A stretch of DNA of 64,000 bases. It comes from Rhodobacteraceae bacterium M385 (lineage in GTDB: Bacteria > Pseudomonadota > Alphaproteobacteria > Rhodobacterales > Rhodobacteraceae). The stretch covers positions 992,001-1,056,000 of the forward strand of contig CP081102.1 in assembly GCA_025141835.1 (NCBI GenBank), in the 5' to 3' direction. Both the position numbers and the translations under genes were made by a program. The notes below the pieces were generated by a model that did no database searches, was not told where the DNA came from, and was given only the letters and a program-made list of their open reading frames with translations. Of the stretch, positions 35,184 to 43,168 are shown piece by piece (position 1 is the first letter of the stretch; each line of letters begins with the position of its first letter).

Positions 35184-35738
35184 TTAGCTCGACGGCGGTG
35201 TCATGTCGTCGTCGTAGGGCACCTGACCGGCATAGCGGGGGCGGGTCAGGGTGAAGTTGTCGAATGTCAGGTCGTTGATGGCGATGTTGAAGGCGGGATC
35301 ATAATCCACGAAGCTTTCAACCAAAACGACGCGCTCTCCGTTGGCCATATCGGGGAGGCGATCTTCGATCGCGGCGAGGTTGGCCGTAAATAGCTGCGCC
35401 TGCGTGCCGGTGCCATGGCTCCAGTCTACGCGGTAGTCTCCATCGGTATCCCGCAAGATTTGCGTCACACGCATTTCGACGCCATCGGTGTCGCGGATCA
35501 TCGACTCGAGCATGCCGGCCATGCCCTCAATGTCATAGCCGTAAACCGTAGAGGTTTGACGAGAGATCAGGTCCGCAATCGTGAAGGTCGCTTTGATCGA
35601 CGTATTGTAGACGCGGTAGGCGTCGAAAAAGGCGAATGTGCCGACCCATGCCCATGTCAGCATTGGGAACACGATCACGGTTTCCAGTGAAACGGCGGCG
35701 GTGGTGTCTTTGAGGTAGTTTATAATAAGGCGTTTCAT
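35184..35738 (-). CDS. TadE-like pilus assembly protein
   Basis: 184 residues with one N-terminal hydrophobic helix in TTAAVSLETVIVFPMLTWAW, matching the TadE pattern (short charged leader, Glu at the start of the helix) though the Gly before the cleavage site is replaced. The rest is a periplasmic beta-rich domain without a known motif. Third of three Tad-like genes, 12 bp after the previous stop. Probably a minor pseudopilin. No Tad motor genes are in the window. Confidence 0.72.
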   Translation of the reverse strand: MKRLIINYLKDTTAAVSLETVIVFPMLTWAWVGTFAFFDAYRVYNTSIKATFTIADLISRQTSTVYGYDIEGMAGMLESMIRDTDGVEMRVTQILRDTDGDYRVDWSHGTGTQAQLFTANLAAIEDRLPDMANGERVVLVESFVDYDPAFNIAINDLTFDNFTLTRPRYAGQVPYDDDMTPPSS

Positions 35739-35750
35739 CGCTCTTGCCCC

Positions 35751-36293
35751 TCAATTCGGTTCGTTCACGAAGATGGTTGACGCCATCATATGGATACCGC
35801 CGGAATCGTCCCGCGTCAGGTTCAGGCCAAAGCCCGAGAAGGGCAGAATGCGGTCAACGATCAAGCAGGTGCGGATCAGTAGGAAATCGTTGTCGGCCCC
35901 AACTTGGAATTCGTTGTCAGGGGCAATGACGATATCATTGCCACGGTTCGCGCAGACCTCGTCATTGGAGGGCATGTCGTAGGACGTGCGGTCAATCAAT
36001 TGCAGGTCGATGGTCAGCAGCGTTTCGCAGTTCGGCAACAGGTTGGTATTGGCGCACATGGTATCGCGCACCGTATCGGCGTCGGTGATGACGCCTTGGG
36101 CCAAGCGCAGCACCCGAACGGACATGTCCAGAGTGCGTTCCAACATGATCTGTCGGGTCAGGATCATCGCCGTTTCGAAGGCGGCAATGAACACAATCAT
36201 CAGAAGCGGGAAGACGATGACCAATTCCAGCGTCGCTGTGGCCGTCTCGTCCTTCCAGAATTCGCGGATCTGGTATCGCAGGGGCAAAATCAT
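35751..36293 (-). CDS. TadE-like pilus assembly protein
   Basis: 180 residues with the TadE-like stretch DETATATLELVIVFPLLMIV at residues about 15-35, followed by a periplasmic domain holding four Cys (MCANTNLLPNCE; EVCANRG; RTCLIV) that could form two disulfides. The start overlaps the stop of the vWA gene by 4 bp (ATGA), so translation is coupled. Second of three Tad-like genes. Confidence 0.75.
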   Translation of the reverse strand: MILPLRYQIREFWKDETATATLELVIVFPLLMIVFIAAFETAMILTRQIMLERTLDMSVRVLRLAQGVITDADTVRDTMCANTNLLPNCETLLTIDLQLIDRTSYDMPSNDEVCANRGNDIVIAPDNEFQVGADNDFLLIRTCLIVDRILPFSGFGLNLTRDDSGGIHMMASTIFVNEPN

Positions 36294-38143
36294 TGGATCA
36301 ACCGCAGCTGGTTAATGGTCCGCGCGATCGAGGCAAAGGCCTGCGAAATCTCGATCCCTTCCACGTCGTAGTAATGGGCGTCGGACGAGGCACAGTAGCG
36401 CATCACTTCCTGGCCGCCCGATGGGGCCTCGAACCCGATGGAGAAGACAACGATACCGGCGTTATTGGCCGCGTCACAGATGGCACGCAGGTTGGTGTCA
36501 GCCTCAGAGCCGCCTGCCGATAGAAAGCTGGGGTTGGCGACAGCGTCATGCAAACGCCAGTCGCCATTAGCGCGGGCAGGTTCTTCGTACCATTCCTCGG
36601 AGATCCATTCAGCGGTGTAATTCGCGAACAAATCCGCCCAAGCCAGAACCCTGCCGTCCAACACATCGGCGACGCCGTCGTTGTTGCGATCTGGGTCAAA
36701 GGCGTTGTGGCGCAGCGTGTTCCATTCATCCACGACCTGAAGGTCGCTCAGGTCAAGCATGCCGTAGGCGGCCCAACCCCCAAAGGGTTCATTCGACCAG
36801 ATGCCGTTGGCATCACGGGGATCCCCCAAGGGAATCCAGAACTGGTTCTGCGGCTCCCACCAAACTGAGTAGCGGTCGTCCCAAGTGGCGTTGCTTGCGC
36901 CTTCGTGAAGGAAGACCTGCGAATAACCCTCGCGGAAGCCCATGTAGATGGCGCCCGTTTCCGGCACCACAGAGGCGCCGGTTTCCGGCGTGTAGATCAA
37001 CCGGTTATCAGTCGCCATCCAAACATCGCGAAGGTCGTATTGGTTGGTGTTTTCGCCGTCCGTCATCATCACGACGACTTTGATCGTTTCATCATCCAGC
37101 GTCGTGTTCGGATCATTGTCGCGGTAGGGCGCGGGGCGATCGCCGAAGTCAGCATGGACATTGTTTGATGCGATAAGCCCATCCACCGCGGGGGCCGCTG
37201 TGGGGTCCAGAAGGCCGACGGCCCAGTTCATGCCGATGTCGATCGCTGTCCACCCACCGGAGTTCAGCGCGTTGATATGGTCGTGCAGTACGTTTTCGCG
37301 GTATTCCCACGGCAAGATCGCAGCGTATTCATCTGTCTGGCAATATGGACTGTTGAATCCCTGGTCGTTGCCTTCACGGTCCCGGTCCCAATGGGCGATA
37401 CGGCGGATTGGCACTGCGGGGTCGATCACGGTGCTGGCATAGTCAGCCGAGCCGAAACGGGCGCAGTTGGAGTAGTTGTGGGTATCTTCAAATGCAAAAA
37501 CGCTGTCGATCAAGTCGCCGCCATTCACCCGCCCGTTGTAGGGGATGATGGATACCGAGACGAGAAGCTCGTTGTTGACGTTGTCATTGGCGTTCAGAAC
37601 TTCGGTCACGAAGTCCCGCGCGGCGGGGCGCATGTTCGTCATGCGGTTGTTGTCCCCCATGGAGCCCGAGATATCGAGCACCATCGAAACCTCGATCCGG
37701 CGCACCCGTTCTTCGGCGGCCCCGATCGCGGGCGAGGTCATGACCCGCACCCCAAACATTTGCATGAACAGCGAGCGCACTTCGAGTTCCGCATAGGCGT
37801 GGACCCGGCGGAAGTTGATCCCTTCATCCACACGTACATCAAGGCGGTAGCCTTCAATGCCTGCAATGGAGAAGTAGTCACGTACAACGCCTTCCGGGTC
37901 ATAGGGCTGTGTCAGAGAGGCCGCGGCCAGAACGGCGCGGTCCAAGGTATACTGAAGTTGGGTCCGCTGCGTCTCGTACCGCATCACGTCAATTGCAATG
38001 CCGCTGGCGCCAACCATCAAAACAAAGAGCATCAAAGCAAAGGCCGTAATCGTCCCGTCCTCGCGCTTTATGAAGCGCGAAGGGGCCAGTCGGGCGGTAA
38101 TCGCCCCGGCAGAACTTTGCATTTTGTGGAAAAGGCTGAACAT
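36290..38143 (-). CDS. TadG-like protein with von Willebrand A domain
   Basis: 617 residues. A TadE/G-type N-terminal helix is preceded by KREDG (KREDGTITAFALMLFVLM, about residue 25-45). A vWA domain then runs from about residue 150: MIDAS DISGS in VSMVLDISGSMGDNN and a conserved MTDGEN. It ends SDAHYYDVEGIEISQAFASI. ATG 38143 follows GGGAG by 8 nt; the open frame upstream to 39046 is only the shadow of glutamate dehydrogenase. Leads the three-gene Tad-like operon and is probably anchored in the inner membrane with a large periplasmic part. Confidence 0.8.
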   Translation of the reverse strand: MFSLFHKMQSSAGAITARLAPSRFIKREDGTITAFALMLFVLMVGASGIAIDVMRYETQRTQLQYTLDRAVLAAASLTQPYDPEGVVRDYFSIAGIEGYRLDVRVDEGINFRRVHAYAELEVRSLFMQMFGVRVMTSPAIGAAEERVRRIEVSMVLDISGSMGDNNRMTNMRPAARDFVTEVLNANDNVNNELLVSVSIIPYNGRVNGGDLIDSVFAFEDTHNYSNCARFGSADYASTVIDPAVPIRRIAHWDRDREGNDQGFNSPYCQTDEYAAILPWEYRENVLHDHINALNSGGWTAIDIGMNWAVGLLDPTAAPAVDGLIASNNVHADFGDRPAPYRDNDPNTTLDDETIKVVVMMTDGENTNQYDLRDVWMATDNRLIYTPETGASVVPETGAIYMGFREGYSQVFLHEGASNATWDDRYSVWWEPQNQFWIPLGDPRDANGIWSNEPFGGWAAYGMLDLSDLQVVDEWNTLRHNAFDPDRNNDGVADVLDGRVLAWADLFANYTAEWISEEWYEEPARANGDWRLHDAVANPSFLSAGGSEADTNLRAICDAANNAGIVVFSIGFEAPSGGQEVMRYCASSDAHYYDVEGIEISQAFASIARTINQLRLIQ

Positions 38144-38416
38144 GCCTTTACTCCCAATCATAAAAAAACCGATCCATAGGCAAGACCCACGGCACCGAGG
38201 ATCGTTGTCTTTCGAAAGCAAGGCAGAAATGCGGCGGAGACGTGGAGTAAACGGGTTCTTTACGAAATTCTTATACGAGGAGTTTGGACGTACGGGGTAA
38301 GGTGCTGTTGCACTCTGGCCGATGCTGTGGCCTTGTAATCTTGGGTGCGCGCGGGCCCCGCGGCACCAATGTCTACAGGCGTGATGTCTGTAGGTGAACG
38401 CGAAGGGAGACGCGCC

Positions 38417-39850
38417 ATGACGACCAACCGGGCAGAGCCCAGTTTCCGACAATCCGTCGATTTGATGTTCAACCGCGCAGCGGCGTTGTTGGAGCTTCCA
38501 CCGGGTCTGGAAGAGAAGATTCGCGTTTGTAATTCCACCTATACGGTCCGTTTTGGGGTGAAATTGCGCGGGGAAGTGCGCACGTTTACCGGCTACCGCT
38601 CGGTCCATTCCGAACATACGGAACCGGTGAAAGGGGGCATCCGCTACTCCCTTGGCGTGAACCAGGATGAGGTAGAGGCGCTGGCCGCCCTGATGACCTA
38701 TAAGTGCGCTTTGGTGGAGGCTCCGTTTGGCGGCTCCAAGGGCGGGTTGTGTATCGACCCACGGGAATACGATGCCGATGAGCTGGAGAAAATCACCCGC
38801 CGTTTCGCCTACGAGCTGATTAAGCGTGACCTGATTGACCCGGCCCAGAACGTCCCCGCCCCGGATATGGGGACGGGAGAGCGGGAAATGGCGATCATGG
38901 CCGATCAATATGCGCGCATGAACACCACAGACATCAACGCGCGCGCCTGTGTGACAGGCAAGCCCCCCCACGCCGGCGGCATCCAAGGCCGGGTAGAGGC
39001 GACGGGGCGCGGCGTGCAATATGCGTTGCAGGAATTCTTCCGCCACCCCGAAGATGTCGCCAAGGCGGGGCTCAGTGGATCACTGGATGGCAAGCGCGTG
39101 ATCGTGCAGGGCCTTGGCAACGTGGGCTACCACGCGGCAAAGTTTTTGAGCGAGGAAGACGGTAGCATCGTCACCCACGTGATTGAACGCGACGGAGCCA
39201 TTCACAACGCCGACGGCATTGATATCGACGATCTGCGCCATTGGATTGCGGAGCATAATGGCGTGAAGAACTATCCCAACGGGAGCTACCATGAGAATGG
39301 AACAGCGGCGTTGGAAGAAGCGTGCGACATCCTCATCCCCGCCGCATTGGAGGGGGTGATTAACCTCGACAACGCCGCCAGAATCAAAGCGCCGCTGATT
39401 ATTGAGGCCGCCAATGGCCCAGTGACGGCAGGGGCGAATGATATCTTGTTGGAGAAAGGCGCGGTTATTATCCCTGACCTCTATGCCAACGCGGGCGGCG
39501 TGACGGTGTCCTATTTTGAGTGGGTGAAAAACTTGAGCCATATCCGTTTTGGTCGGATGCAACGGCGCCAGGAAGAAGCTCGCCACCAGTTGATCGTCGA
39601 CGAACTGGAGCGATTGGACAAGCATCTGGGCGGCGCGTGGTCCATGACACCGGACTTCAAGCAGAAGTATCTACGCGGAGCCGGAGAGTTGGAGCTGGTT
39701 CGCTCAGGTCTGGATGACACCATGCGAGAGGCCTATGCCGCGATGCGTGAGGTCTGGTATGAGCGCGACGATGTGCACGATCTGCGCACGGCAGGCTTCC
39801 TTGTGTCGATCAGCCGGGTCGCGTCGAGCTATCAAGCGAAAGGGATCTGA
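38417..39850 (+). CDS. gdhA: Glu/Leu/Phe/Val-family glutamate dehydrogenase
   Basis: A 477-residue NAD(P)-dependent dehydrogenase interconverting glutamate and 2-oxoglutarate plus ammonia. Seen: PVKGGIRY and the catalytic Lys region CALVEAPFGGSKGGL, the Rossmann motif VQGLGNVGYHAAKFL, and NAGGVTVSYFEW. ATG 38417 follows AGGGAGA; the in-frame start at 38345 has no ribosome site. It is single and divergent from the TadG-like gene. The 273-bp space between them has an inverted repeat GTAAA-N7-TTTAC at 38247-38263. Coenzyme preference cannot be read. Confidence 0.93.
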   Translation: MTTNRAEPSFRQSVDLMFNRAAALLELPPGLEEKIRVCNSTYTVRFGVKLRGEVRTFTGYRSVHSEHTEPVKGGIRYSLGVNQDEVEALAALMTYKCALVEAPFGGSKGGLCIDPREYDADELEKITRRFAYELIKRDLIDPAQNVPAPDMGTGEREMAIMADQYARMNTTDINARACVTGKPPHAGGIQGRVEATGRGVQYALQEFFRHPEDVAKAGLSGSLDGKRVIVQGLGNVGYHAAKFLSEEDGSIVTHVIERDGAIHNADGIDIDDLRHWIAEHNGVKNYPNGSYHENGTAALEEACDILIPAALEGVINLDNAARIKAPLIIEAANGPVTAGANDILLEKGAVIIPDLYANAGGVTVSYFEWVKNLSHIRFGRMQRRQEEARHQLIVDELERLDKHLGGAWSMTPDFKQKYLRGAGELELVRSGLDDTMREAYAAMREVWYERDDVHDLRTAGFLVSISRVASSYQAKGI

Positions 39851-39930
39851 GGCGCGGACGTTGCGCCTTGATGATAAGCCTGTGCAAAGGGGGCGCTGCC
39901 CCCTCTGCGCATCCAAGGGATGCGCAACAC

Positions 39931-39964
39931 CCCCGGAGGTGTATTTGCCAAGATGAAGGAGGGA
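39931..39964 (+). repeat. Dispersed motif copy 1 (GTATTTGCCAAGATGAAGGA)
   Basis: A 20-base motif preceded by CCCCCGGAGG lies behind gdhA. Close copies lie at 58018-58038 (one mismatch over the shared core) and more loosely at 50782-50800. Just upstream are small inverted repeats GGGGGCGC/GCCCCC and GCGCATCC/GGATGCGC, so the area may also be a terminator. Confidence 0.5.
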
Positions 39965-40031
39965 GCAGTTCTGCGCCTTGTCTGGAAGCGGCGAGGAGGG
40001 GGCGGAAGGCCCCGAGGAGCCGTCTGAGTGT

Positions 40032-40541
40032 TTAGACGTCTTGGCCGCTTTGGACCTGCATGACGATCATCATGTCGGCGACATTCTTGCCGTCTTGCCG
40101 CGCGGTGACACCGCCCACTGCCAGTGTTTTACCCCAGCGCCACCAGACGCCGGGCGCGTAGACGCGGGGGGCATGGGGCTCTTTCAGGCGGACAAGGAAG
40201 CCGCTGGCGGGTTTGAATGCGAAGGCGCCGCGGTCCACGCGGGCCACGTTGTCGATGGTGCAAAGGACGCGGCCGCCGACCTCGCGCAGTTCTGAACGGG
40301 TGAGCTCGATGGTTTTGCTGCTTGCCTGCCACATCGCATAGCCCAACCAGAAGCAACTGGCGCCGAAGAACACAAGAAACAGCATGTAGCTAAAGTACTC
40401 CGGCGGGCGCAGGGCGGCGACGGTCCAAACGACCACGGCGAGCGACACGACGAAGGCTACGGCTACGCCTCGGCGCAGGGGACGCGGCTCGATCGTGGCT
40501 AGCACTTCGTTGGGGTCAATTTTCTTATGTTTACGCGCCAT
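40032..40541 (-). CDS. Two-TM membrane protein, PH-like domain possible
   Basis: 169 residues, not assigned to a named family. Basic N terminus MARKHKKIDP, two membrane helices (about residues 25-45, GVAVAFVVSLAVVVWTVAAL; about 50-72, YFSYMLFLVFFGASCFWLGY), then a cytosolic beta-rich part (TIELTRSELREVGGRVLCTI; RGAFAFKPASGFLVRL) that resembles bacterial PH-like membrane proteins. ATG 40541 follows AAAGG. It is divergent from the pirin gene and appears to be a single-gene unit. Confidence 0.65.
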   Translation of the reverse strand: MARKHKKIDPNEVLATIEPRPLRRGVAVAFVVSLAVVVWTVAALRPPEYFSYMLFLVFFGASCFWLGYAMWQASSKTIELTRSELREVGGRVLCTIDNVARVDRGAFAFKPASGFLVRLKEPHAPRVYAPGVWWRWGKTLAVGGVTARQDGKNVADMMIVMQVQSGQDV

Positions 40542-40629
40542 TGCACACCTTTCGTGCCGCCGTGCAGAATAGACGAAGGCTTTCTCCGGTCCTACCTAGG
40601 CTGGACAATTGCCGCAAGGAGGCTGATCC

Positions 40630-41541
40630 ATGTCCATTCGTCCCATTCTAGAGACTCGCCCGGCGCAAGCCACGATGGAAGGCGCGGGCGTTCATCTTTA
40701 TCGCGCGTTCGGTTTCCAAGACCCGAGCGAATTGGACCCGTTCCTTTTGTTCGATGACTTCCGCAATGATGACCCAGCGTTCTATGCCAAGGGGTTCCCT
40801 TGGCATCCCCATCGCGGGATCGAGACGATTACCTATGTTCTGGAAGGCACGGTCGCGCATTCCGATAGCCTTGGCAACTCGGGCGAATTGGGGCCGGGAT
40901 CGGTGCAATGGATGACGGCCGGGTCGGGGATATTGCATCAGGAAATGCCATCAGGCAACGCCAAGGGGCAGATGCATGGATTCCAATTATGGGGCAACCT
41001 ACCGGCCGCAGACAAGATGACAGCGCCTCGGTATCAGGACATTACCGGTGCCGATATTCCCGAGGTGACCGACGATGACGGCGTGCATGTGCGTGTCATC
41101 ACCGGTGCGTTTTGGGGCCAGCGTGGGCCGGTCGACGGGATTGCTGCGGACCCTCAATATCTGGACATATCGGTGCCGCCGGGGGTGAAGAAGACGTTCA
41201 AGATCGACACCTACCGCCGGGCCTTCGCCTATGTTTTTCAGGGGGCGGGAGTGTTCGTTGATGCCTCGGGCCCGCAAGGCGTTCTGTTGGAAAAAGAGGT
41301 TATGGGACAAGAGGTTAACATCCGCGACATGTCCGGTGACCGCACCTTGGTCCGCTTCGGAAATGGAGACGAGGTCACGGTGCAAGCCGGTGAGGAAGGC
41401 GTGCGTTTTCTGCTGATCTCAGGCGCGCCGATAGAGGAGCCTGTGGCGTGGCACGGGCCAATCGTGATGAACACCCAGGCCGAGTTGCAGCAGGCGATGC
41501 GTGACTTACAGAACGGGACGTTTATCAAGCCCGCGCACTAG
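40630..41541 (+). CDS. Pirin family protein
   Basis: A 303-residue bicupin. The metal-binding N-terminal motif is present: FPWHPHRGIETITYVLEG with HxHxG-like residues and later HQEMPSG. Bacterial pirins bind Fe(II), and some (YhhW-like) oxidise quercetin; others modulate central metabolism enzymes. ATG 40630 follows AAGGAGG by 8 nt. Single gene; convergent with the next hypothetical gene. Confidence 0.92.
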   Translation: MSIRPILETRPAQATMEGAGVHLYRAFGFQDPSELDPFLLFDDFRNDDPAFYAKGFPWHPHRGIETITYVLEGTVAHSDSLGNSGELGPGSVQWMTAGSGILHQEMPSGNAKGQMHGFQLWGNLPAADKMTAPRYQDITGADIPEVTDDDGVHVRVITGAFWGQRGPVDGIAADPQYLDISVPPGVKKTFKIDTYRRAFAYVFQGAGVFVDASGPQGVLLEKEVMGQEVNIRDMSGDRTLVRFGNGDEVTVQAGEEGVRFLLISGAPIEEPVAWHGPIVMNTQAELQQAMRDLQNGTFIKPAH

Positions 41542-41559
41542 GGGGGGAAGGGGACTGCC

Positions 41560-41931
41560 TTAGGCAGAACCGTACCATTGCGCGATAGCCAACCCCACGC
41601 CAATCACGACCAGCGCGCGGAAGCCGATTTCGGCGGCAAGAAGGCTGCGGCGTTGCGCGGCGCGGGCGCCGGGGCGGTGGCGCGACAGGCTGTTTCGGAT
41701 TGTGTCGGCGGCCCGTTTGGCTTGGGCGGGATCGGTGCGGGCGGCGAGCTTTGGGTTCGCCATCCGGGATTCCAACGCCACCAGCTCTTGCGCCGCCGAG
41801 CGGGCCGACGCCGGCAGCAACCGCCCTGCTTTTCGGACCGCTCCGGGGAAGGTTGGGGCCCGTACCGACAGGCGCTCTGCCATCAGGCTGCGCAATTCTT
41901 CTGTTACTGTTCGGTAGCCCGCCTGATCCAT
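41560..41931 (-). CDS. Hypothetical protein with C-terminal membrane anchor
   Basis: 123 residues, not recognised. An Arg/Ala-rich helical N-terminal part (YRTVTEELRSLMAERLSVRA) is followed by a single C-terminal hydrophobic segment (IGFRALVVIGVGLAIAQWYG), suggesting a tail-anchored cytosolic protein. ATG 41931 with GGAAGG 7 nt upstream is preferred over the in-frame start at 41961. It is divergent from the alpha/beta hydrolase. Confidence 0.62.
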   Translation of the reverse strand: MDQAGYRTVTEELRSLMAERLSVRAPTFPGAVRKAGRLLPASARSAAQELVALESRMANPKLAARTDPAQAKRAADTIRNSLSRHRPGARAAQRRSLLAAEIGFRALVVIGVGLAIAQWYGSA

Positions 41932-42045
41932 AGAATCGCCTTCCCCACGCAATCTGCGCAAAACCTACGGCGAAGGCCCCGGCCTCTCAACCCCTGCGGC
42001 CCTCATGGCTGGCAATTCGCGCCAAGGGGCCGTAACTCTGGTCCC

Positions 42046-42804
42046 ATGTTGGAAACCTACACTTTCGGCGACGATGCCGCCCTCCCTCCGGTTCTGATTG
42101 CCCATGGCCTGTTCGGGTCTGCCCGCAATTGGAACGTCATTGCCAAGCGCCTGTCCGAGACGCGCCGTGTCATCTCTGTCGACATGCGCAACCATGGCGC
42201 CAGCCCTTGGGCCGCGCCCCACAGCTACCCTGCGATGGCAGGCGATCTTGCTGAAGTCATTGAACAATTCGGCGGGCAGGCCGACGTCATTGGCCATTCC
42301 ATGGGCGGGAAAGCGGCGATGATGTTGGCCCTTCAAACACCCGATGCAGTGCGCAAGCTGGTCGTCGCGGACATCGCGCCGGTGGCCTATGGGCACACCC
42401 AACAAGGCATGATCGACGCCATGCGCACCGTGGACCTGGAGGCCGTCGAGACCCGAGGCGACGCGGACCGACAATTGGCTTCGGCGGTGGAGGAGGCGGG
42501 CGTGCGGGCCTTCCTGTTGCAGTCCTTGGATGTGCGCGCAAAGCGCTGGCGGTTGAACCTGGATCAGCTGGAAACGGACATGGCGGCGGTGCTGAGTTTC
42601 CCCGAGGTGACGGGCAGTTTCGAGGGCCCCGTTTTCATGCTGTCGGGCGGGGCGTCGGACTACGTTTTGCCCGAGCATCGCGCGCGGGTGAAGACGCTTT
42701 TCCCGCAGGCGCGCTTCGCGAAAATCCCCGAGGCGGGGCACTGGCTCCACGCCGAAAAACCGCGCGAGTTCGAGGCGGCCTGTGAGGCGTTCTTGGCCGC
42801 GTGA
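42046..42804 (+). CDS. Alpha/beta-fold hydrolase (YbfF-like)
   Basis: A 252-residue esterase of the YbfF/ABHD11 type. Oxyanion region HGLFGSARNW near residue 20, nucleophile elbow VIGHSMGGKAAM (Ser near 89), and the terminal catalytic His in PEAGHWLHAEKP. The physiological ester is unknown. ATG 42046 is the family start; the frame is open far upstream (to 41578) but that part is the shadow of the hypothetical gene. Confidence 0.87.
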   Translation: MLETYTFGDDAALPPVLIAHGLFGSARNWNVIAKRLSETRRVISVDMRNHGASPWAAPHSYPAMAGDLAEVIEQFGGQADVIGHSMGGKAAMMLALQTPDAVRKLVVADIAPVAYGHTQQGMIDAMRTVDLEAVETRGDADRQLASAVEEAGVRAFLLQSLDVRAKRWRLNLDQLETDMAAVLSFPEVTGSFEGPVFMLSGGASDYVLPEHRARVKTLFPQARFAKIPEAGHWLHAEKPREFEAACEAFLAA

Positions 42805-43168
42805 CACCTGTGCACACCGCGTACACACCCCGTACACCGCTGGACGCGGGTGGGGTTTGGGGTGAGCGGCGTCTCGGAAACGGTCCAGTGGACCGTTTCA
42901 GCCGTGAACGGGCGGAGCCACGGGGGCGTTGCCTTTTTCGGAACATTGATGGAGAGCGCCGCGTCTGAGCCGATGGGGGTGAGCGGCGTCTCGGAAGCGG
43001 TCCAGTGGACCGGTTCAGCCGTGAACGGGCGGAGCCCCGGGGGCGTTGCGTGTTTCGCAACATCAATTGGTACCGCCGCGCCCGAACCGATGGGGTGGGC
43101 GAGAAGCGCCCGCCCCGTGGGGGCGGTTCGGGCGCTGCCCGGCATAGCCGGGCGGGGGTGTTTGGCAG
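42805..43168. other. 364-bp gene-poor gap with tandem repeats
   Basis: No recognised gene. All three frames of part of this gap are open, which is a by-product of a repeated 117-bp (39-codon-length) unit. The remainder is G+C-rich sequence with small inverted repeats (CCCGGCATAGCCGGG at 43138-43152). It separates the hydrolase from the convergent STAS/GHKL gene. Confidence 0.5.
42859..43092. repeat. 117-bp tandem repeat, two copies, each with a 23-nt palindrome
   Basis: Copy 1 begins GGGGTGAGCGGCGTCTCGGA at 42859, copy 2 begins with the same 20 bases at 42976. A third unit may start at 43092 (GGGGTG) and decays at once. Inside each is a dyad around CGGTCCAGTGGACCG. In copy 1 the arms extend to a perfect 23-nt palindrome GAAACGGTCCA-G-TGGACCGTTTC; copy 2 has one mismatch. 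Shared tail CAGCCGTGAACGGGCGGAGC. Probably non-coding. Confidence 0.8.

Noticed and set aside
38144..39046. N-terminal extension of the TadG-like gene (frame open to 39046)
   Set aside because: It is antisense to the conserved core of glutamate dehydrogenase, and a good ribosome site and TadG-type start exist at 38143.
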